Shown here in pieces: positions 59,262 to 64,000 of a DNA stretch of 64,000 bases. Position 1 is the stretch's first letter, and each line of letters begins with the position of its first letter. A program made the translations under genes and the position numbers. The stretch lies in contig OZ245815.1 of NCBI GenBank assembly GCA_965228425.1, forward strand, positions 2,976,001-3,040,000, written 5' to 3'. Under the pieces are notes generated by a model. That model had not been told where the DNA came from, ran no database searches, and was given only the letters and a program-made list of their open reading frames with translations. This DNA is from JAJFJD01 sp965228425 (lineage in GTDB: Bacteria; Pseudomonadota; Alphaproteobacteria; UBA8366).

Positions 59262-59948
59262 TCATTCTTTGGGCTGTTGCTCTGCAAGCCAGTCGTCCAA
59301 TCGCGGTACACGCGCATCGACGAGGCGCCAGTTGTAGTAGGGGATGGTCGGCTTATAGATGTCGTAGACGCGTCGCAGTTCGCCGACAGGCTCGTCGTGA
59401 ATATCCACCCGCAGATTGACCTCCGAGAACTCCTTGTCGCCATAGACCAGGATGGCGGCCGACCGTTGCCCGCCGTGCTGTCCGCCCGCGTCGCGGCCGG
59501 CTTCTATCCCGCGCATGAGCCGGTCTTCCAGCGGATCCTCGGGCGAGTCGAGATAGGCTTCCTCGATCGCGGATAACACATGCTCGCCCTTCAAGGCGTT
59601 CCCCAGCGCCAGGTGGCTGTCGCCGATGTGATAGCCGGTGTAATCGCGGTTCTCCGCACCGTTTCGGCAGGCGATGAAGCCGTCGTCGTCGATGACGCCC
59701 AACTGCCGGTATTCCGCATAGGGATCGCCGGCAACGACCGCATCGATGACCCTTGGGGCCTTGTAGCCCAGTTCGAGGAATCGCATGGCGGTGTCGCCGA
59801 GGCGCGGGTCGGCGATGGCCATGATCGATACCGCGCCGACCCTTGGCCGAATGAAAGGGACGCGAACGCCGACGGCAAGAGCGTTCGTCGCGGTGGCAAT
59901 GCCAAGGCGCCCGGAGTCCTTGCATCGTCCCATAATCGTAAATGTCAT
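59262..59948 (-). CDS. DUF1028 Ntn-hydrolase-like protein
   Basis: A 228-residue DUF1028 protein (MTFTIMGRCKDSGRLGIATATNALAVG opening; VSIMAIADPRLGDTAMRFLELG; GGQHGGQRSAAILVYGD). The family has an N-terminal nucleophile hydrolase fold but its activity is unsettled. The start is the ATG at 59948 with GAGGGAGAGG upstream; the upstream GTG at 59972 is less likely. Monocistronic. Confidence 0.85.
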   Translation of the reverse strand: MTFTIMGRCKDSGRLGIATATNALAVGVRVPFIRPRVGAVSIMAIADPRLGDTAMRFLELGYKAPRVIDAVVAGDPYAEYRQLGVIDDDGFIACRNGAENRDYTGYHIGDSHLALGNALKGEHVLSAIEEAYLDSPEDPLEDRLMRGIEAGRDAGGQHGGQRSAAILVYGDKEFSEVNLRVDIHDEPVGELRRVYDIYKPTIPYYNWRLVDARVPRLDDWLAEQQPKE

Positions 59949-60068
59949 TGGTTCCTCTCCCTCGGTTGGCACGTGGTTCTCGGTCTTGATCGACTATAGG
60001 AATAGTGCGCGCGACGGTGCCGTGCACGCAAGGAATTGGCCGAATTTATAGAGCCAGGATCGGTCCGG

Positions 60069-60302
60069 CTACGACTCGCTCAACTCGTCATGCGCGTTTG
60101 CGGAGGGCGGATTCATGGAATCGGTATTGCCGAACATTCGCACCGCCATTTCGTAGATCGCGATCGACGATGCGATGAAAATCAGAATCAATACCCAGGG
60201 GGCGATAGCTATTTCCAAATTGCGGGTCATCAGAGCGACGCAAGCGGTGATAAAAACACCGATCGCAACTGCACCGCACAGAGGTCTTCGCTGAAGCTTC
60301 AC
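60069..60302 (-). CDS. Small membrane protein
   Basis: A 77-residue protein with two hydrophobic segments (residues about 10-27 and 33-53) and a polar, acidic tail. The start is a GTG at 60302; GAGAGG lies about 13 bases upstream. No family recognised. It stands alone beyond the DUF1028 promoter. Confidence 0.5.
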   Translation of the reverse strand: MKLQRRPLCGAVAIGVFITACVALMTRNLEIAIAPWVLILIFIASSIAIYEMAVRMFGNTDSMNPPSANAHDELSES

Positions 60303-60524
60303 AGAGCGTCATCCTCTCCCAGACGGTACCTCTTTACCCTGGGAATTCTATCGAAATCTTGGCAGGGTAGCCACCAGAATACTAAAAAGCGGTATTTCAA
60401 CCCCTTCGATAAATCAAGCCGTATCAGGCGCCGAGATAGAATACTTTCCTACCCAACTGATGTTACGAGATAATCCAATTTAGATGCCGGTGGCGCAGGA
60501 GCTGCGTGACCGGCTTTGCGCTGG

Positions 60525-60707
60525 ATGTCTAGCGCCGTATTTGGCGACTCGCCGCGACCGGATGGGGCGTCCGGGCAACTCGGCGTACAAACCGCCAGCA
60601 GGACGTTGGGGTTCAAAAGACCGACCCCCGAAGAAGTATCGACCCGTCCCGCGCCGCATGGTTCCCTGGTGGTGTTGCGCCACGAAGAGCGCATTTCCGC
60701 GGGATAG
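60525..60707 (+). CDS. Possible small protein upstream of zinc-ribbon gene
   Basis: A 60-residue ORF (MSSAVFGDSPRPDGASG...KRPTPEEVSTRP...LVVLRHEERISAG) with G/C-rich third positions as in neighbours and a 9-bp gap to the next gene. No clear ribosome-binding site and competing ORFs in other frames, so doubtful. The 220 bp before it (60303-60524) are AT-richer and hold no gene. Confidence 0.35.
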   Translation: MSSAVFGDSPRPDGASGQLGVQTASRTLGFKRPTPEEVSTRPAPHGSLVVLRHEERISAG

Positions 60708-60716
60708 AGCAATTCA

Positions 60717-60956
60717 ATGAAACCGGACCACGAGATCGACATCGAGGGTATCAACTTCGACTGCGGCTGCCCCAAATGCGGTCATGAGACCGGCAAAACC
60801 GCGGCTTATATCCGCCAATATTCCGAGTATGTCTGTCAGGAATGCGAAACGATTGTTCCGATTGTCGATCGGCGCGAAATTCTCCAAGCGATTGCCGTCG
60901 GCGAGAAGGTCATCGAACTCGCAAAGACAATACGGGACCCCAAATCCGCCGCCTGA
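60717..60956 (+). CDS. Small zinc-ribbon-like protein
   Basis: A 79-residue protein with two Cys pairs: CGCPKCGHETGK near residues 16-27 and VCQECETIV near 39-47, spaced like a zinc ribbon. The C-terminal helix (ILQAIAVGEKVIELAKTI) may dimerise. It probably binds zinc and may contact nucleic acid or protein. It is followed by an AT-rich gap with a CtrA-like site and a terminator. Confidence 0.6.
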   Translation: MKPDHEIDIEGINFDCGCPKCGHETGKTAAYIRQYSEYVCQECETIVPIVDRREILQAIAVGEKVIELAKTIRDPKSAA

Positions 60957-61014
60957 TCCGGCGCGCCGGCAAGGAAACCGCTGACCGAAAATCGCTGAGT
61001 TTCACTTCGCGACG

Positions 61015-61029
61015 TTAACCATGTATTAA
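61015..61029. promoter_or_regulatory. CtrA-like site TTAA-N7-TTAA
   Basis: TTAACCATGTATTAA lies 59 bp after the zinc-ribbon stop and upstream of the 61085 terminator. It may control a short transcript that ends there, or the microprotein at 61248. Confidence 0.35.
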
Positions 61030-61084
61030 TTCCTATCCTCTACGATCTAAGCATTACATGACGCACTAAATTCGATCTAGATCG

Positions 61085-61115
61085 GCCCCGCATCTCTCCC
61101 TGCGGGGCTTTTTTT
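61085..61115 (+). terminator. Strong intrinsic terminator
   Basis: GCCCCGCA and TGCGGGGC (61085-61092, 61101-61108) pair perfectly, followed by seven T. It lies 129 bp past the zinc-ribbon gene, leaving room for a short RNA. Confidence 0.88.
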
Positions 61116-61247
61116 ATATATTCCAATAATTTGAAACCGCGCCCTCGCATCTAGTCCCTTCGGACTAGTCCGTCGGCATGCTAGGCCAAAAACGTACAAC
61201 CGCTACGCTTCCCTTTCGAGATATCACTCGGAACAGGAGCGCTTGGC

Positions 61248-61382
61248 ATGTTCAAAAACACCGTCGAACAATCCAATACCGCCGATTGGGACGCCGCCCA
61301 GTCCACCGAAATGTTGATCGGCACGGTTGTCCTCGTGGCGTGCTTCGCCGTCGTCTGCCTGTTCATGATCGCCGCCAGCTAG
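61248..61382 (+). CDS. 44-residue membrane microprotein
   Basis: ATG at 61248, TAG at 61380-61382, with AGGAG eight bases upstream (61235-61239). The product has an acidic/polar N half (MFKNTVEQSNTADWDAAQS) and one membrane helix (MLIGTVVLVACFAVVCLFM). A clean ribosome-binding site, proper length and hydrophobic pattern support a real gene. Likely an inner-membrane protein whose N terminus is polar; function unknown. Confidence 0.65.
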   Translation: MFKNTVEQSNTADWDAAQSTEMLIGTVVLVACFAVVCLFMIAAS

Positions 61383-61490
61383 CGGACAGCCCGGCACGGA
61401 AAGCCGCGCCGGGTGCAACCATCCTTTCGACCGGTCACGAAAAGCGGTCTCCGCGCGAGACGGCAATACGCCGACTGCGGGGTCGTTTCC

Positions 61491-61940
61491 TCAAACTGCC
61501 GGTTTCGGTCGCTTGAAGATCGCGTCGACGGCCGGTTCCCGATCCGTTACCGCATAGGCGCCACCGCCGAGCAACGCTTGTACCGCGGCGCTCAGCGTCA
61601 GAAACAGCGGATACTCCCAACCGCCCCCGTCGGCCGAGAACACCCAGCCATTCCCGGAATGCGCCCAGGTCGCGCCGAGAAGGACCGGCATGAGAAGCAC
61701 CGCGACCGTGCGGGTCTGAAAGCCCAGGATCAACGCCAATCCGCCGGCCGCTTCGGCGGCGAAGATGAGATAGGCGGATTCCGGCGGCAACCCCAAAGAG
61801 CCGAAATACTGCGCCGTGCCGGGCAGGGTAAACACGAATAGTTTGAGATAGACGCTGTGCGCGAGAAACATTACGCCGAGAGAGAGGCGTAGGAGCAGTG
61901 CCGCATACGGGGCAGTGCGGGAATCGATTGTCGTATTCAT
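61491..61940 (-). CDS. DoxX-family membrane protein
   Basis: A 149-residue protein with four membrane segments: LLLRLSLGVMFLAHSVYLKL, YLIFAAEAAGGLALILGF, VAVLLMPVLLGATWAHSG and LFLTLSAAVQALLGGG. This fits DoxX/YphA proteins, often linked to redox or thiol homeostasis. It is divergent from a LysR regulator with a palindromic site between them, so it is probably that regulator's target. Confidence 0.9.
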   Translation of the reverse strand: MNTTIDSRTAPYAALLLRLSLGVMFLAHSVYLKLFVFTLPGTAQYFGSLGLPPESAYLIFAAEAAGGLALILGFQTRTVAVLLMPVLLGATWAHSGNGWVFSADGGGWEYPLFLTLSAAVQALLGGGAYAVTDREPAVDAIFKRPKPAV

Positions 61941-62040
61941 TGGTTTCTCCTTGGCCGTTTGGCTCGTGGCTATCGTCTGTTGAGGAGAAAGATATCTGTT
62001 TTTTCACGCCATTAGATTCGTCAATTTCCATAAATATATT

Positions 62041-62052
62041 TGCATATATGCA
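62041..62052. promoter_or_regulatory. 12-bp palindrome between DoxX and LysR genes
   Basis: TGCATATATGCA is perfectly self-complementary and sits within an AT-rich stretch between the divergent genes. It can be read as part of a LysR T-N11-A type site; binding is inferred. Confidence 0.45.
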
Positions 62053-62102
62053 CAACATCAGCATAGGGTACATCCGGTGTCACCGATAGGATTGCTCGAT
62101 CC

Positions 62103-62993
62103 ATGGACTGGGATGACCTGCGAATCTTCCTCGCCGTTGCACGGGAGGGGTCCTTGTCCGGCGCGGCGCGGACGCTCGGCGTCAATCACTCGACCGTATT
62201 TCGCCGGATCAAGGGTTTCGAAGACCGGATCGGCGTGCGCCTGTTCGATCGCATGCCGTCGGGTTACGCATTGACCGTCGCCGGTAGCGAAATGCAGGAA
62301 ACGGCCGAACGGGTGGAGCGGGAAGTCGAGGAACTCGACCGCCAAATCGCTGGCCAAGATCTTCGGCTCAGCGGCGACATCGTCGTCACGACCACCGATA
62401 CCTTGGCATGCCAATTTCTCGGACCGCACCTGAAGGCCTTTTGCGATGCGTTTCCGGGCATCAACGTGGACCTCGTACTGGACAGCCAGTTCTATAACCT
62501 GTCAAAGCGCCAGGCGGACATTGCCATCCGGCCGACACTCTCGCCGCCGGAAACACTGGTCGGCCGGCGCCTCTGTGCGGTGGCGTTTGCCTGTTACGCT
62601 GCCCCGTCTTATCTCGCCACCATCGGCCCCGACGTTGATTTAGAGGCCCATCGGTGGCTCGCCCTAGACGAAGGTTTGGCGCATCTCGCGGCCGCCAAAT
62701 GGCAACGCGGGATCGAAGGAGCGAACGCCGTTCAGGTCCGGTCCAACAATCTGCTGGGGCTACAGGGGGCGGCCAAGGCAGGGTTGGGAGTCGCCACGCT
62801 GCCGTGCTTCATGGGCGATCCGGAGCCCGAATTGGAGCGGGTCACCGCGCCGGATCCGGAGATCGCCTCGGCATTATGGTTGCTGACCCATCAAGACCTG
62901 CGGACCACGGCACGCGTGCGCGCGTTCCTGGACTTCATGGCGCAGTCCCTGGCATCCGACATCGATCTCCTGGAAGGCGGCCGCGTCGGCTAG
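62103..62993 (+). CDS. LysR-family transcriptional regulator
   Basis: A 296-residue regulator with the N-terminal HTH MDWDDLRIFLAVAREGSLSGAARTLGVNHSTVFRRIKGFEDRIGVRLF (cited in part) and an effector domain (DIVVTTTDTLACQFLGPHL; KRQADIAIRPTLSPPETLVGRRL). It is divergent from doxX, its likely target, and its end overlaps ribH2 by four bases. The start is ATG at 62103; no strong ribosome-binding site. Confidence 0.92.
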   Translation: MDWDDLRIFLAVAREGSLSGAARTLGVNHSTVFRRIKGFEDRIGVRLFDRMPSGYALTVAGSEMQETAERVEREVEELDRQIAGQDLRLSGDIVVTTTDTLACQFLGPHLKAFCDAFPGINVDLVLDSQFYNLSKRQADIAIRPTLSPPETLVGRRLCAVAFACYAAPSYLATIGPDVDLEAHRWLALDEGLAHLAAAKWQRGIEGANAVQVRSNNLLGLQGAAKAGLGVATLPCFMGDPEPELERVTAPDPEIASALWLLTHQDLRTTARVRAFLDFMAQSLASDIDLLEGGRVG

Positions 62994-63499
62994 CCCAGCG
63001 CGGCGACCCGAGATCGATTCTCCAGCGTCTGAGCGCAGGCCCGGGCCGCTTCCGCACCCTTCACCTTGAAATGCTCGAAGAAGAATTGCGCATGCTCGCC
63101 ATGCTCATGAAAGTGATGCGGCGTCAGAACCACCGAGAGGATCGGAACTTCCGTTTCCAGTTGAACCTGCATCATGCCGTCGATGACGGATTTGGCGACG
63201 AAGTCATGACGGTAGATGCCCCCGTCCACCACCAGCCCTGCGGCAACGATGATGGAATAGCGGCCGGTTTTTGCGAGCAGCTTGGCTTGAAGCGGGATTT
63301 CCAGGCTTCCCGGGACGTCGACGGTGTCCACCGCACTTTGTCTGACTCCCAGTTCGTCGAGGGTTTCGGTGAAAGAAATATAGGCTTGATCGACGATATC
63401 CTTGTGCCAGCAGGCGCGGATAAAGGCGATCCGGTGCGCCCCGTCGGACGGCGGCGCGGTGCGGTCGTTGGTGTTGTCGGTCGTGAGTATCTGATTCAT
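62990..63499 (-). CDS. ribH2: 6,7-Dimethyl-8-ribityllumazine synthase, type 2
   Basis: The enzyme makes the immediate riboflavin precursor from ribitylaminouracil and dihydroxybutanone phosphate. At 169 residues with RIAFIRACWHKDIVDQAY, DVPGSLEIPLQAKLLA and VLTPHHFHEHGEHAQFFFEHF, it matches the decameric RibH2 form of rhizobia/Brucella-like alphaproteobacteria. No other rib gene is nearby. An FMN riboswitch lies 90 bp upstream, so it is repressed by FMN. AGGGAA precedes the ATG. Confidence 0.93.
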   Translation of the reverse strand: MNQILTTDNTNDRTAPPSDGAHRIAFIRACWHKDIVDQAYISFTETLDELGVRQSAVDTVDVPGSLEIPLQAKLLAKTGRYSIIVAAGLVVDGGIYRHDFVAKSVIDGMMQVQLETEVPILSVVLTPHHFHEHGEHAQFFFEHFKVKGAEAARACAQTLENRSRVAALG

Positions 63500-63585
63500 G
63501 GTTTTTCCCTACGTATCGAGACCAGAATCAGGGCGTGAAGGACGCGGTGGCCGGCGGTATACGGACCGCAAAGCCGATACTGTCC

Positions 63586-63727
<142 letters not shown>

Positions 63728-63849
63728 AACGTGCGCGAACGGTCGTCTGAAACCGTCCGCCTAAGCAATATAGGGCGTCGGCAGGGCGCGGGCAAAATCG
63801 TATGATGGCGCTTGGCGCGACGTACTTATAGATCCGTAATGGCGGGCGC

Positions 63850-64000
63850 ATGGCGTTGGATCGAGAGGCTCTCGAGGATATCTACAATCGCGTCCCGATC
63901 TGTCTTCAGAACGGCGCGCTAAGCGCCTATGGCCTGCACACGCGGCTTACACGCTACAACAAGGCCTTCTTCCGCCAACTCCATGCGCTCCGCGCGCGGG
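63850..64000 (+). CDS. N-terminal fragment at the right edge (CapK/PaaK-like?)
   Basis: An ATG at 63850 opens a frame (MALDREALEDIYNRVPICLQ...) that runs off the window after 50 codons. The opening VPICLQNGALSAYGLHTRLTRYN resembles the N terminus of phenylacetate-CoA ligase/CapK-type adenylate-forming enzymes (LPxxLQN...), but only 50 residues are visible, so the call is tentative. It is divergent from the FMN riboswitch. Confidence 0.45.
   Translation, partial: MALDREALEDIYNRVPICLQNGALSAYGLHTRLTRYNKAFFRQLHALRAR

Noticed and set aside
60449..60775. 108-codon minus-strand ORF crossing the zinc-ribbon start
   Set aside because: It overlaps the start of the better-supported 60717 gene and has low-complexity Ser/Pro content without a ribosome-binding site.

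Overview
The window is about 64 kb of GC-rich chromosome (roughly 60% GC by eye), densely coded on both strands. It is most likely from an alphaproteobacterium, perhaps a Rhodospirillales-type one. The reasons are the uvrA-ssb (divergent)-gyrA-coaD core block, many SDR, flavin-dependent LLM and CoA-metabolism genes, a type-2 lumazine synthase under an FMN riboswitch, and TTAA-N7-TTAA (CtrA-like) sites. I see no rRNA, tRNA, CRISPR array, insertion sequence, phage gene or plasmid function, so this reads as ordinary chromosome with a varied accessory metabolism. Species identity is not established.

Layout. 1-11.5 kb is housekeeping: uvrA, ssb, three small OmpA-domain lipoproteins (two with lysine tracts), an MscS channel, gyrA (TTG start), coaD and an exported HExxH protein. 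11.7-17.2 kb carries malate synthase G, a PPOX-fold protein, a NupC-type nucleoside transporter and a malate/lactate dehydrogenase-family enzyme. 17.3-19.4 kb holds a translationally coupled pair: a polytopic membrane protein and a VWA-domain lipoprotein. 19.8-31.7 kb contains a TetR/SDR divergon with a clear operator, an LLM enzyme beside two tandem cyclase-family enzymes, a cupin thiol-dioxygenase-like gene, a DehI-like protein, a LysR regulator and DAHP synthase. The DAHP synthase gene is preceded by a leader peptide rich in Phe, Trp and Tyr and an intrinsic terminator, which together look like a ribosome-mediated attenuator. 32-40 kb is mixed catabolic enzymes and a SPOR lipoprotein. 40.4-42.2 kb holds two 65-residue paralogous small proteins and a LuxR-type regulator whose receiver domain has lost its phosphorylation residues. 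42.4-46.5 kb is a complete ABC importer of the iron(III)/2-aminoethylphosphonate type. 47.7-59.9 kb is CoA, steroid-like and phosphonate-like metabolism: SDRs, aldo/keto reductase, acyl-CoA dehydrogenase, a fused HMG-CoA-synthase-like/DUF35 protein with its thiolase neighbour, PhoD, a PhnZ-like HD protein and a PEP-mutase-superfamily lyase. 60-64 kb has small membrane and zinc-ribbon proteins, DoxX with a divergent LysR gene, ribH2 with its FMN riboswitch, and a truncated gene at the right edge.

How the parts work together. The strongest regulatory logic is (i) DAHP synthase attenuation by aromatic amino acids, (ii) FMN feedback on ribH2, and (iii) local TetR control of an SDR gene through two identical inverted half-sites. 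A single envelope theme (OmpA lipoproteins, MscS, VWA lipoprotein, SPOR lipoprotein, AsmA-like protein) runs through the first 40 kb. No single large unknown system was recognised. The least explained loci are the VWA lipoprotein/membrane pair, the twin 65-residue proteins with the degenerate-receiver LuxR protein, and several microproteins.
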